Assembly: GCA_020465985.1 (NCBI GenBank) | Contig: JAANYP010002947.1 | Coordinates: forward strand, 969,501 to 1,033,500 | Direction: 5' to 3' | From: Centrapalus pauciflorus | Taxonomy: Eukaryota; Streptophyta; Magnoliopsida; Asterales; Asteraceae | DNA: 64,000 nt | Shown here: positions 11,166-23,265 of the stretch, piece after piece | Layout: every line of letters begins with the position of its first letter | Position numbering within the stretch: the first letter of the stretch is position 1 | Notes under the pieces: model-generated | Database searches by the model: none | The model's input: only the letters and a program-made list of their open reading frames with translations | Told to the model about the DNA's origin: nothing | Position numbers and translations under genes: made by a program

Positions 11166-11670
11166 ATAATACAAATTTTTTTATTGTTAATTTGTTTTAC
11201 TACGAAAAATTTATATAGTAAAGTTTAAAAAAATAAATTATATAAAATTATTAAAAGCAATATGATATTTTAATTTAAGTTGGATAAATATGATATTTTG
11301 AAGTTTAGTTGAAAGAAGAAAGAAGTAACGGTATAATGGTCATTAAGTAATAAGCAATATTAATTATTAGTTTTAAATGTTATAAAAATAATTAAATTAA
11401 TGAATTTGGGTGTATATGATATTAATGATATTTAAGAGGGATATATGTGATATTAATAATTAATATTGGACATACATGATATTATGATGTTTAGGAGGGA
11501 TCCTCCAAGCCTACACCTTTGAAACCCAGATGATTAGCCCCAACCAATAAAGATGATGCGAGTCATATGAGGGTTCACTAACACGACATCACCTTATATG
11601 ATATTAAAATTTTAAGTTGGGTATATATGATATTATGAAGTTTTGAAAGGGTATATATGAAATTCTCCCT
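11046..11670 (-). repeat. Dispersed repeat with ATATCATATATAYCC sub-repeats, copy 1
   Basis: Read on the minus strand this segment matches 49385-49925 on the plus strand over several hundred bases. It comprises a leader of repeated ATATCATATATACCC-like units, an ACCATTATACC..TTCTTTCAACTAAACTTCAAAATATCAT-like core and a tail with TGCTCGTTTGTAATCAAATCG. The end near 11660 reads GGAGAATTTCATATATACC on the minus strand. No coding capacity is seen; it is probably a non-autonomous mobile element of uncertain class. Confidence 0.55.
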
Positions 11671-13359
11671 TAATTTAATTATATGCAATATTATGTATGT
11701 AGCTATTAGTTAACTTAATTATATATTCTACGTTTCTCTTTTATAAGCTACATATTATGTCATATTCATATATGTTTTCTTAGAAACCATATACCAAAAT
11801 GAGAAATCCATAAATAAAACATATGTGGCAGATCTTGTTCCATAATAGGAATCATAGTTGTATTAAGTTTTTAATAACTAATACATATTAATATATTAGT
11901 AAGTTTCTATATTAGTATTGTCAGTTTCAAATTATTAAATTCTAACATAAATAATGTACGGTGATGACACCTACCTATTGTTGTCAGGGATGACACAGAG
12001 AACCACCAAATTGTTATCTCTAAGGTGATGATACTGAGAAACACCAACAGGTCGACAACCATTGTCGAAGATCTGGGACAGTCGAATATAATGTTTCATG
12101 TCATCGTAAGACACCTTGCATAGTCGGTTTTGTTTAAAAGTTTTGATTTTTGGTTTTGATTACTGTTGCTATGTTTTTAGACCACAGATACTAATGTTAC
12201 CAAAAATCTAAGGTATCAGTTAAATATCAATCTAGTACCGGTTATTGAATTTATTAATGTTTTAGATCACTATATACGAGTGTCTTCAAATATGGTATTA
12301 AACAAAGTTAATTAATGGTTATGGACCATAACTTACGGTACAAGATTAGAATGGAGGTCAAGATTCCTTCTTACACTTTCTCTCTTTACGATTCTTCTCA
12401 TCGAAACCAAATTTTATATATATTGAACTAAATCTCAATAAGGGGTATTTTTGAAAGAACTAAGGTCTTGTCCTTTTATATAAGTGATAAGTGACTGAAT
12501 AAACTTATTGCAGTGCTGATTGATAAATGATTGGTGCCGATTACTGGATCAATAAGTCTGTTTACTTTATATACTAATTCTGTATTAAAATTTAATTCAT
12601 AGATTATCCATTTTTGCATATACATTTATACTAGTATCAAAATTCAACTATACATCCATTTTTTTCATATACATCTCTGGTTTTTATATCTCCTCTTTCT
12701 CTTTTGTCTTTTTTTAATATGTAGGTTCATAAACCTTAAAAGCCAACAATATATTTTTCCTTCTCTCATTTTATCTCTCAAGATCAGGAAGTACCGCCGC
12801 CAATACCAATCGAGTACACTCTCTTCCTTCTCCTTTTTTATCTCTCTCACACGATCTGGAAGGCACGATGGTCAAGAAATGATGGTGGTGTAAGACAAAT
12901 TCAAGAAGTCACGAAGGTTGATTGTAAGATTTAAATCTAGAACAAAGGTGTACTCAGATCTAGAACAAAGCCACATATGTTATTTGTAAGATTTAGATGT
13001 GTTATTGTTCCATTTTTATCTACGAGATTTGTTTGATTGTTTTTTTTTTTTGTTCAAGAGATGTGTATATTTGAAGATTTCATATTTGTATTTTGTTTAC
13101 GATATATGTTTTTTTTTATTAGAAAGGTTTTTGTACATGATTTACAAAATCTGAACGTTTTTTTGTTGTTTAAGTTGCATACCAAGTGTTTAATGCATGA
13201 AGTCTTGTTCTTTTTCTACTTCAGATCGTAAATAGAATAGGTGATATTCGTTATAGAATACATGTTATACCAAATATTTCTTGTTAAATGAGTATAAATT
13301 TGGTAGATTCAAAGAGTTTTTTTGTTCACAGTCTCAATCTTCTTTAGATGTATGTGTTC
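11671..13359. other. Intergenic, nothing recognised
   Basis: AT-rich DNA with only short low-complexity frames (for example 12665-12850 and 13037-13231). I see no repeat structure, RNA gene or conserved protein motif. Confidence 0.5.
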
Positions 13360-13590
13360 TAAGGGTGACAATTTTGACCCAACGAGCCAAACGAGTCAAA
13401 CAGTTAAATTGACTCATTGTAAAAAACTAAGATAGAACATGATTTTTTAAAAAAAATGGAAATTTATAAAACGACATATTAAAAAAATTGTTCTTTGAAA
13501 AAAAATTCAAAATTATGTAAATTTTATGACTTTTAGTCGTTAACTAGTTTGACCCGTTTGCTTGAATGGGCTCGAATTGACACCTCTAAA
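13360..13590. mobile_element. hAT-type MITE, 231 bp
   Basis: Imperfect terminal inverted repeats are present: TAAGGGTGACAATT at the left, and TTTAGAGGTGTCAATT when the right end is reversed. Subterminal GACCC/GAGCC motifs continue the pairing. An 8-bp flanking duplication matches at 7 of 8 positions (ATGTGTTC at 13352, TTGTGTTC at 13591). Size, TIR style and 8-bp duplication fit hAT MITEs. Confidence 0.65.
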
Positions 13591-14686
13591 TTGTGTTCCA
13601 TGTTGATTTTGTTTTAGATCGTCTATGATACTCTATGTAGAATATGTGATAATTTACGTAGAATACGTGATATTTTATATATACTATGTGATATTTTATA
13701 TAGAATACATGTTATACCAAATATACATGTTACATGAATATATGAACTGGTTTGTATTGTTTAGATTCTGAGGATGTATCTCAATTTCCATAAGAATATA
13801 TAGAATATATCTTCTATATAGAATATGTTATATTTTACATAGTTAACATAATATTTTTTATATAAAATATTATTTATATAAATATATGAAATATATTTAA
13901 TGAAGAAAACATTGATATATGAACTGAGTTGTGTTTTTTAAATTATAAACATGGATGTTGATCAACATAAAAATATATAAAATAAATAACATTCTATGTC
14001 GAGTTCATAGTATTCAGTATAAAATTTGTCAATTTTGTAGCACTTAAATCATTTTTATATAGAACATTATATATATTCTATGTAGGTATTAATATTTAAA
14101 TCTGCTAATTAGAACGTAATCTATAAAAATGTTTTAATAAAAAATCATTTTTTTATGAAATAAAATATGGAGAAAAAATAAGTAATATAAATATATGAAT
14201 GAAAGAAAAAAAGAAAAAAAATGCAGAATTTTTTTTAAATTACTCTTTGCACGTCTTTTTTAAATTCTCCCCTATCAAAACTTGTATTTGAGAACCATGG
14301 GGAACCAAAGTGCATAATCTATTCACCATTCCAATTACACATGTCAAAACAATGACGAGGAATTATAAAACTAACTGTTTTGATCATGTATCTAGTCTGA
14401 AGGATGGACGAAGAATGAGAGAATATGATTCCAGAACTATATCCATGTCTAATGGAAGAAGATGATGAAAAAAAAAAGCATTAATTGATATATAATAGAC
14501 ATTGAGAAACAATCAATCAATAAGATCTACCAATACATCACATGCATATATGCCTAGTGCAAAATTGAGCTCTCACCAACATACACTGATTATAAAACCG
14601 TACACTTGTTATTTACAAAGGAAAGGAAAAGAAATGAAATGAAATGGAGTGCATGTACCTATATATGATTTGACGCAGTTCCTTGA
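13591..14686. repeat. AT-rich spacer with degenerate GTGATATTTTATATAGAATAC units
   Basis: Four to five diverged units of about 24 bp (TATGTAGAATA.GTGATA.TTTA) run from about 13622 to 13705 and echo again near 13800-13850. The rest up to the stop codon of the BAR gene is AT-rich, with nothing codable. The segment nearest 14686 is presumably the 3' UTR of that gene. Confidence 0.45.
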
Positions 14687-17600
14687 TTATGTCCGAGAAG
14701 GTGACACCATCCGTTCAGCTGTTCTCAGTTTCTGAGGCTCAGGGGGCACCAGAAGTGTAGATGCTGGTGGCAACTTGTTTGTAACATTAAATTCTGACGA
14801 CATCACCAAGGGGGCCGAGAAGCCAGCGTTTGAAGGGGCTAAATTTGCAGTAGCAGGAGGAGGCCGAGGAAGCTCATGGAGTTCGCTAATTTTAGGCGAT
14901 GACACAAAACTACTGTTTGATAATGAGGATAGATTAGTAGTTGACGCTGGACGAGTTATTGAGGATTGGTGAAGATGATGACGTCCTATTGTTCCAATTG
15001 GACCACTGGCAGTGGCAGATAACACAGATTTGTTCGACTGTGCACTACCAGCCAATGGACCAGAGAAAGCATATCTTTTCATCTTTTTGGCACTAAAGGA
15101 TGAAGCTTGTGTTGAGGTTCCTACTTCTTTCATAGGAGAGGGCAGTGGAGTGGGTTTAATAATATTTGTGTTGTTGCTCTCCTTAAGTACTGATTCTGTG
15201 TTTTCCTTCCTCAAAATCTTTTCATACTTGTTACCTTCCAAAGGGGATGAATGCCACATATTAGTTGTTGATGTTGGTAGAGTATCCAATCTTTGGGTCT
15301 TCTCGAGCGGTGTCGGGAGAACATATGTATTCAGCTTTCGGGCAGATGACTGCCGCATCTGTCTGAACTTTTCACTCGGCTCGATATTACTTACAGCAGA
15401 AAGCGGTGCTGATTTGCTGCCTGTGTTCACCTCTCTGTCAAAGGTAGATGAGCTCCAAAGGGGTTTCCTCTGCACGTTTACCTGCAAAATCATGAGTCTT
15501 TATTTGTTAGTAGCTACATTAACTATAATGAAAACTTTTGCCACAAAACTCCCACATAATCATACACATAAAAAGCTTTCCTCAAAAGGATTCGTATGTT
15601 CCCAAAACAAGAAAAGAAAAGAAAAGAGGGGAGAGAGAAACATAGCAATTGAAGCCTCCTATGCAAGATCAGACCCATTGCATTGTATAGCTTCAAGGGA
15701 AGACTGTTTGTTATTTCTGGTATCATCTTCTTGTCCTATATCATAAGATGAAATGGGAATGGAAAAGTTTCTTCAGAAATGATGGTTACCTTTACTGAAT
15801 TCAGTGAGGCAACTTGTGGAAAGGTAAGGTCTACACCACTATCTAACTGCAAAAAATAAAAAGAAACGAAGTTGAGCCAATATCATGTAACACAAGAGCA
15901 TAGTGAAATATTTGTATCAGCAATGGGATACGAGCAACACCTCCATTGAGTTTACTGAGCTAGAAAGTTCATTCTTCAAATCATTCCTCTGGTAGTCAAA
16001 ACTCAGTTCACCCTTTTCATGCATCTCCTGGTCATCATCACTTTCATCATCATCATCATCATCATCGGTAAGAAAAACCGAGTCCCTATCATCGTCTTCA
16101 AGCCCACTGAACTGGTAATCTATATGCTGCTGTTCGGCTACTAATTTAATGTGTGGGTCGATTGCTTCCAGAGATTTGAGAGCCTTCCTAAAAAAACACA
16201 TCTGTGCTTCTAACATGTAAGAGGTACTTTCAAGAAAACATCATTCCAAGTGATATATTATTTAAACTTGGGATGCAAACCTGAGCAGCATGGTGGCGAG
16301 CAGCCTGTGTTAAAAGACTACGAGACTGGCCCCCTTTTAAAGACTTCATCCGGAAAACAAATAAGGTAGCATCCTCCTCAAATTGTTCCTGAGCTACTCG
16401 CAGCTGATGGGATGAAACATATTCTCCTTTAGTGCTACCCAACCTTCCCTTGTCTTTGTGTCTAAATTTCATTTCATCATATGTCATCCTATATTATCCA
16501 TACACACAAGGTAACTGTTATACATAAATGAATACATAAACGGGGAACAAGAAAACTGAATAGTTTCAGACCTCTTGTCATCACATTGCCTTTTCATGTC
16601 CTGCAAAGGAAGGCAAAATAAGATTAGCAGTGACCTTGTCATGATATGATTGTGACCATATAATATTTTCCCGGAGTCCATACAAAAAACTTTGGCCAAT
16701 GAAGACGTGATTGATTGACAGGTGTGCGCCGTGTGAAAATTATTAAGGGTGGAGTCCAAACCTCAACTATACGCAATTCATTGAGAAGGGACTCTGAAGG
16801 GACCGTGATTGTCCGAGAAATATGTGAGCGCTGCAAAAGGAGGAATTTACAACCGTCATAAAATAGCAAAGTGGAAGATCCATCACATAGCATAACAACT
16901 CACATAATTATCAACCAGCTTCTGGATTTCAAACTGCACCTTTCCCAGCATTAGCAACACTCTACCTGCAGAATGGTCAAGTTTAGGAATTCATGAGATG
17001 AAATGGAGGATTTTTCTTGATACAACATAAGAGATGCAAACTTCTGATGCACCATATTTGGCATGAAATAATAAGAAACCAGAGGATGATTTTATTAACT
17101 CTATAAATCTGCAGAATCAGGATGAGATCAGACTAGAATGTAAAAGACAAAGGGTGGCAGTTCATGTTTGTTTTGGTTCTCTCAGTGTACAATGTTTCAG
17201 TGAATTTCTCTCATCATCTAGAATCTGAGATATCTTAGGACGAAGGATTTTTTTTTGAGGCAAGTACCCCTAAGGAGTTTAAGCTTGCACGAGTAACTTA
17301 AGCCCACATTTCGAGAACCCAAGCCTATACCGCTAAGCCACCCCTATTGGGTTTATGATCAGGAATTTACTGGGGAGATTTCAGATTTATGAAACAAACA
17401 GAAACAGAGAACAGAATCACACTAGTGTCAAGGAAGCAAGAATACCAGTTTGACCATGCACCACCACTTTTAGTTTCTCTAAACAGAGCATAAAACTACT
17501 AAAAATGTCTGATATCTAGTTTAATGTACCGAAAGGTTTAGATATTCAACGAGCACACTTTACGATCACTACATCATTACTTATTTTCTAAAATAAATTG

Positions 17601-18772
17601 TTAATGATGTGCTTGCTCAAACATTCAAAAGGACATAAGAACTATTAACGTTACTTCATAGCATAGAAAATAATAAATCCCAACATATCCTCCTGCCTAC
17701 ATGGCCATAACCCGTGGCCGTATTGCATTAAATCAACTCTATTGACATTATTTATGCTAATGAGAAGGCACACAGGGCCTCCTCGGAGCAAGATTAACAT
17801 GGGCAACCACCCAGGACCCATTAATCATAGGGTTCATTCTCAAAAAATCTATTATATACTTAGGTCTATTAACGATTAAACAAGGTTATTGACTTGAAAA
17901 AATTTTAGTTTTAACATAATATAACTATAAGTTTTTATTGTTAATTTATCATTTTTACTTAATTTTACTTATTTCATATACATATGTGTTTAAAAAGGCC
18001 CATTCAAGACTTTTCGGGAGGCCCCGAAAATGATTGGACCGGCTCTCAACGCACAGGTATGTACGTATATCTCGAAATTGAAACAAAGTCAATGATAAAA
18101 TCAATACAATAGAGAGAAGATTAGGAGTTCCACTATAGATAGAAACAGGCATGCTCACCGCCATCTTCATCTTCATCGTCGTTTAGTGAAGTTTGCTCAA
18201 GAAGACAATCACCCATTTCCCGAATTGATTCTGAGAATTCTGAAACAGATAGGAAACCCCCCAATAATTCAAGAAATGGGAAGGGGCATAAACATAAATA
18301 AAGAATACTTGTGTTGGGTGGATCATAAAACTGACTTGGTTTGGTTCTCAGAATTATTATTTGTTCAGAAAAGGAGTTAGTTTGATAATATATACCATAT
18401 GCACTGTTGGCTGTGGCCGCTGCAGCGGAAAGTAAACTGTCATAGCAATCTTTCATGTCTAGCATGTCCTGCAAAACCCAAAAAAAAAAAAAAAGGGTTT
18501 ATAATATTAATAGCATACCGCATACAAGACAGTCAGTTGTTTATAGGTTTGAGCGAGCATAGAGAAGCGATGAATAAAAGTCAACACGGAGTCTGATCCA
18601 GGAAGGAATTGAATAAAAATGCAAATAGCTAGAAAGTTGAATAAAAAGGATGTTGGGGGAAAAGAGAGGTTGCCTGGGAGGCCTGAGAAAGCTCTTTCAA
18701 TTGGGCGAGAGATCGTTGAGTGTCATGTCTGTGTTGCCCTAACCCACGCAGTTTTTTGAAGGGAGTCTTCAT
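14687..18772 (-). CDS. BAR-domain protein, At2g33490-like, 10 coding exons, 577 aa
   Basis: Exons on the minus strand are 18772-18674, 18468-18396, 18239-18159, 16965-16904, 16830-16762, 16600-16572, 16488-16281, 16201-15941, 15846-15790 and 15481-14687. All join in frame (1734 nt with stop). Exon 1 begins MKTPFKKLRGLGQHRHDTQ. Residues about 1-240 match the N-terminal BAR region of plant At2g33490-type proteins (DCYDSLLSAAAATANSAY, FSESIREMGDCLLEQ, TITVPSESLLNELRIVE, SLLTQAARHHAAQ, HIDYQFSGLEDDD). An acidic Asp run follows, then a Ser/Pro-rich tail with SPKISELHELPRPPP and GFSAPLV boxes. BAR domains form curved dimers that bind or bend membranes; members of this family are little studied. Intron 1 has a GC donor; the others examined are GT-AG. 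The last exon may be shorter than in some relatives. A CT-rich tract on the coding strand (18965-19012) may lie in the 5' UTR. Confidence 0.88.
17248..17347 (-). mobile_element. Probable SINE in an intron of the BAR gene
   Basis: Read on the minus strand the segment begins GGGGTGGCTTAGCGGTATAG, which contains an A-box-like TGGCTTAGCGG. It continues with a B-box-like GGGTTCTCGAAATG and ends CTTGCCTC followed by a run of A. The pol III-style boxes, short size and A tail suggest a tRNA-derived SINE inserted antisense to the plus strand and sense to the gene. A clear target duplication was not found. Confidence 0.45.
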
Positions 18773-18962
18773 TCTGTTGGGGGAGGGTTTTGAAGTTTGG
18801 GAATGATGATTGATGATGTTGAATGAGGAGGAGGAGGAATTAGCAAGCTGTTAGTAGTATTTCTTCTTCTGCAAAGAAAACAATCATCAACATAATAATC
18901 GATCAATTATGAAGAAGAAGAAGATGATGATGATTATTGCGGATTCAAAGGTCAAAAGTCAA

Positions 18963-18964
<2 letters not shown>

Positions 18965-19012
<48 letters not shown>
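18965..19012. repeat. (AG)24 microsatellite upstream of the BAR gene
   Basis: The AG run on the plus strand is CT on the coding strand of the BAR gene, about 190 bases upstream of its ATG. Long CT tracts are common in plant 5' leaders, so a regulatory or leader role is possible but not shown. Confidence 0.85.
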
Positions 19013-19016
<4 letters not shown>

Positions 19017-19149
19017 CAAATGCGGTGTGTGTTGGTGTTTGTTCAACAGTCAATTAACTCTTTCTTCGTGTGATCAATTTGTCTTGGCTGTGTTTGTCAC
19101 GCCGACTGCAACGGGCAACTTTTTATTGTCTCCGTACTGTGTGAAATGA

Positions 19150-19848
19150 TCAATTTTGATCCATATTTATTCAATTTAAATCCAACTACATTCTATAGTA
19201 ATTAAAAAAACAATCTAATAATTAATCTATTTTAGTTGGATCAACGAACGAATCAATCCATGATTCATCTGAATGAATCCATTTAATGAAAATCTAAACT
19301 ACATCACTTGCTTGCCTCCCTCCACCACCGCTACAACGTTCCTGTCGTCGCCACCGTTGACTCTGCCAGCGCTAAACTACATCACTTGTTTGACATAAAA
19401 AAAATTTACATTACCTTTGGTGTCAATTTTTTAATTTTATATTACCTTGATAATTTGCCTTTTAAAAAAACATATAAAACAATATAATTAGAAAATATAA
19501 AAGTTAAATATACATAGATAACTAATAGTTTATATAATTTATAGTGAATAATTTACATCATAAAATTATATAAATATTAAAAAAAATATTATGATATTAA
19601 ACGGGATAGGATCGGAGTCGGGATCGTGATTAAAGTGTTTCTCATCCACATCCCCATTCAACTCGGGTTCGGGGATTCCCTGATCAAGTTGGAGTCGAGT
19701 TTCGGGTTTCCTATCAAGGTCGGATTTTTTGTCAAGCCTAATCGAACCCTGCCGCTGCTGCCACCACCATCGCCTCCCTCACTAATGCCATCACGTTGGC
19801 TGCACCCAACACCACCATAGGATGCTTCCATCACCGCCACATTGGGGT
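19150..19848. other. Intergenic, no gene supported
   Basis: This is the upstream flank of the BAR gene. A CG-richer piece at 19605-19740 (GGGATAGGATCGGAGTCGGG..) reads like a fragment of a dispersed GC-biased repeat resembling 30802-31375 in style. Short frames are not protein-like. Confidence 0.45.
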
Positions 19849-20338
19849 AGGGTATAGGTGGATAGGGTGGGATAAAGTATAGTGAAGTGAGTATGGTGAG
19901 AGTGAAATATGGTAAGCGTGAGATATATAAGGTAAGGTATGATAGGGGTAAGGGTAAGGGTGGGGTCGGATGGGTAGGGTATAGGTATGATAGGATAGAG
20001 ACGGGTAGGATAAGGGTGGGTGAGATAAGGTTGAATTGGATGGGGTAGGTGTAGGTGTAGGTAAGGTGGGGTGAGGTGAGGTAGAGGTGGTTAGGGTGGG
20101 GTGAGTGGCACTGAAGTGGGTAGAGTGGGGATAGAATACGAATAGGGTAGGTGGGGTAAGGTAAGTTGGGTTGGGCAAGGTGGTAAGGTAGTGTATGAGT
20201 GATGGTTGGGTGGGATCGGTAGGGTAGGGGTGATTGTTGGGGTGAGTACAAATTAGGAGGGGTTGGGTAGGGTAGGATAGGGTGTGATAGAGTGAGGATA
20301 TGATAAAGATAAGGTGGGTGGTGGGTAGGGTCATAGTT
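19849..20338 (+). repeat. G-rich, C-depleted degenerate GGTAGGGT tract, about 490 bp
   Basis: The plus strand is built from imperfect GGTAGGGTA, GGGTGGGG and GATAGGGT words with dozens of GGG runs and very few C bases. The opposite strand reads as an artefactual Pro/Tyr/Thr/Leu/Ser frame. It is not a clean telomeric array. The density of G runs gives it potential to form G-quadruplexes on one strand. Confidence 0.8.
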
Positions 20339-20419
20339 GAAAGGACTGAATATTTTAAAACTAAATTTCCACCATTCATATCGTAATATACCTCAAAAAT
20401 ACGGGATAATTGAAATTTT

Positions 20420-21140
20420 TAAAAGTCATACATCAATAAATAAAACAACCACCCATCATAGTAAATTACATCAACCAGAGTACGTTAAATAAGTTTAAGT
20501 TTACATTTCAATACATCTAGGGTTCTACCCGACTCTCAAAAGGCAATACAACAGAATGCTAACAACTCGGTCAACAGAATCAACACTCTCAAACTAGAGT
20601 CTTACCCTTAACTGCTCCACCTGAAATAATAAGTCCACACAACTGGGCCAAGCCGTCGCCCAGAGGGTAACAAGATTTAAAAGCATAACAGTACATATGT
20701 AAATATGCATGATTAGAAAAGAAATATGAGTTCAACAATTTCCTACGCGCCCCTCATCCGAGCTGACGCTCACCCCTCATCCGAGCTGGTGCTGGTTAAA
20801 CCGTACAACCCCGCATCCGAGCTGGCGCCGGTTTAACCAAAAACTTGGGGGTAACCGACCCGGCCTACACACAATATCGTCGGCGCCCAAATCCACATCA
20901 TATAGTACAAGTATGCATACAGCGAATTCACGCTTACACATAGGCATAGATTTCTAACAGAAGGGTGGGATACATATATCATATGTTTGACATAATCATG
21001 AAAATGATAATAACATGGTAGGGTGATACAAATGAAACGAATATGACAAATATGCATAAACACATATAACTAATCATGCAGATAAATCTGTTACTCACAT
21101 TGATACCAATTGTCCTTTGAAGCACTACTGAAGAAATCTG
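20420..21140. mobile_element. Truncated LTR-like sequence
   Basis: Composition and phrase order (C/A-rich plus strand, a CACCTGAAATAATAAGTCC line, CGACCCGGCC, long CACATA-rich tail) resemble the interior of the TGTAACA-type LTRs elsewhere in the window, but the terminal TG..CA motifs are missing. A short repeat with CATCCGAGCTGGTGCTGG-like units occurs three times at 20751-20835. No coding frame is credible. Confidence 0.4.
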
Positions 21141-21517
21141 CCAACCAAAATATTAGATCCACCACACTCAACTATTGACCTGATAATAACAGTATATTGG
21201 TTAAGCACCACTACTTTTATTAATCTAAAACTATAATCCTTGATTGGCCTAAAATTTCAAAGTTCGGGGGACTAAAATGATAAATATTTATTTATGTGGC
21301 AAAATCTTTAAATTTAATTAATCTTTAAGTTATAGGTCATTTAGCCTATAATTATAGGTTTCGAACCCATAGTGACCAAAGTAATAAATTTATAATGTTG
21401 TGGTTAACTCAATTGTTATATATAAATATAATATATAATATGATATAATATGCCTCTTGATCAACTTCTTCTATTATTGGAAGGTTCCTTTCTAAACTCA
21501 ATTGTTCATTGCATTTA

Positions 21518-22078
21518 GGAAAAATGACATCAAATACCTCTGAACTTTCGATTTTGTACACATTTATGTAGTGAACTTTTTTGTGCACATTTAGTAGTCA
21601 AAGTTTCAAAATTGTTCCAATTTGGTAGTTGGTGTACCTTTTAACCGGTTGCTTCCGGTTTCAATGCCTACATGGATAATTTTTAATGACGTGGTTACCT
21701 GTTTTTATATTATACCCGATTTTATCTACGTGGCAACTCGTTTTTTAAAATCACTCGTGTTTATAACGCCGTATGAAATTAAGAAGTCACCCGGGTTTAT
21801 AACGTCGTTTTTTTAAAAAACCCGGTTATAAACCGGGGTGATTTTAAAAAACGGGTTGTCACGTAGATAAAACCGGGTATAATATAAAAACGGGTAGCCA
21901 CGTCATTAAAAAGTTGTCCACGTAGGCAACGAAACCGGAAGCAACCGGTTAAAAGGTACGGCAACTACCAAATTGGAACAAATTTGAAACTTTGACTACC
22001 AAATGTGCACAAAAAAAAAGTTCACTACATAAATTTGTACAAAATCGAAAGTTCAGAACTATTTGATATCATTTTCCC
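21518..22078. mobile_element. Foldback MULE-type MITE, 561 bp, perfect 9-bp target duplication
   Basis: Nearly the whole element is one inverted repeat. The left end starts GGAAAAATGACATCAAATAC and the right end reversed starts GGGAAAATGATATCAAATAG; arms of roughly 270 bp meet near 21805. A perfect 9-bp duplication TTGCATTTA flanks it (21509-21517 and 22079-22087). The 9-bp duplication and long TIRs indicate a non-autonomous Mutator-like element. There is no coding capacity. Confidence 0.9.
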
Positions 22079-22312
22079 TTGCATTTATACATATTATAAA
22101 AACTCAGTTCTAAGTAATAACTAATAATAATAAACAAGGGAACATGCTCGCTCATATGATGCTGTTGCTCCTAGCTTCATGGCTAAGCTGTTTAAATGAT
22201 ATGTTAATTTTATTTATATATAATATACCAATGTTGAAAAGATGCATGGGATTTAATTTAGAGTTTCGTTTGAATACCATCATTAAATTTGTAATCTATG
22301 ATACTTTGCGTC

Positions 22313-23265
22313 CAGTGGCGGACCCAACCACCGAGGGGACCCGTTGCACAAATTTTCATGACGCACGGTTCAAAAATTCAAATGAGTATATTGGGCTGAC
22401 CGAGCTAACAAATAAATCGTTATAATTTATAATAGAAAATATAATCTAATATTCTCTTTAGTTTGCTTAATAATTTAGAATTCGTGGTCTACCGAATGAT
22501 ACCAAATGAGATCGTGCATGTCAATTATAATTGAGTTTAAGTTTGAAGGTTATGACTGTGTTTGTGGTTGTGTAATGTTATCAGATTCGTTAAAATTATT
22601 TAATTGACCGGACTAACAAAAAAGATTTTATAATTTAAAATAGAAAATATAATCTAATATTCTCTTTAGTTTGATTAATAATTTAAAATTGTGATCTACC
22701 AGAATGATACCAAATGAGATCGTGCATGTCAGTTATAATTGGGTTGAAGGATTTGAAGGTTATGATTGTGTGATATTATCGGATTCGTTAAAATTATTTA
22801 ATTGACCTTCATTACTATCACTTTACAATAACCTCATTTTGAAACTTTTTATCTATCGATAGATTTTATAAAACATACGATTAACAATTAACAATTAAAG
22901 TATAATTAAACCAAATAAATACAAACTTTCTAGGCTCAAATATCATTGGGTTTTTGTTTAATTTTAGCTAAAAATATTATTGGTTTAAATTTGGATAAAA
23001 AGATTTGGTTTTATTTGTTTTATTTTTATTACTTATTTAGTTATTTAGGCATTAAACTTTTAAATTTTTGTTTCATTTGAGGTATACATTTTTTAATCAA
23101 GTTGCGCACTTAGTTTTTTTTTATTTTTAATAATATATGTTGCACAGTTAAATTTTCGCCGGTTGCACACATTAAATTTCAAAAACTATTACACTACGAA
23201 ATGAGATTATTGGGGAAGGACCCGTTGCACGGGCTACCCCTCCCCAAAGCATAGGTCCGCCAATG
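22313..23265. mobile_element. Non-autonomous hAT element (Tip100-like ends), 953 bp
   Basis: Terminal inverted repeats CAGTGGCGGACC (left) and GGTCCGCCAATG (right) resemble the CAGGGGCGGAG-type termini of Tip100-like hAT transposons. A perfect 8-bp target duplication TTTGCGTC flanks it at 22305-22312 and 23266-23273. Inside, a block around 22430-22560 is repeated around 22640-22780. No transposase was found. Confidence 0.88.

Noticed and set aside
12665..13231. Lys/Arg-rich and Phe-rich small frames
   Set aside because: Low-complexity composition in AT-rich DNA, with no start context, splice structure or motif to support a gene.
15012..15746. A 244-codon plus-strand frame overlapping the BAR gene
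   Set aside because: It is antisense to the conserved last exon of the BAR gene and shows no protein features.
17774..18010. Possible MITE with GGGCCTCC inverted ends in the BAR intron
   Set aside because: Only about eight terminal bases pair and no target duplication was found.
19658..20379. Two long minus-strand frames rich in Pro, Tyr, Leu and Thr
   Set aside because: They arise from the C-rich complement of the GGTAGGGT tract, where stop codons are rare by composition; there are no domain motifs.
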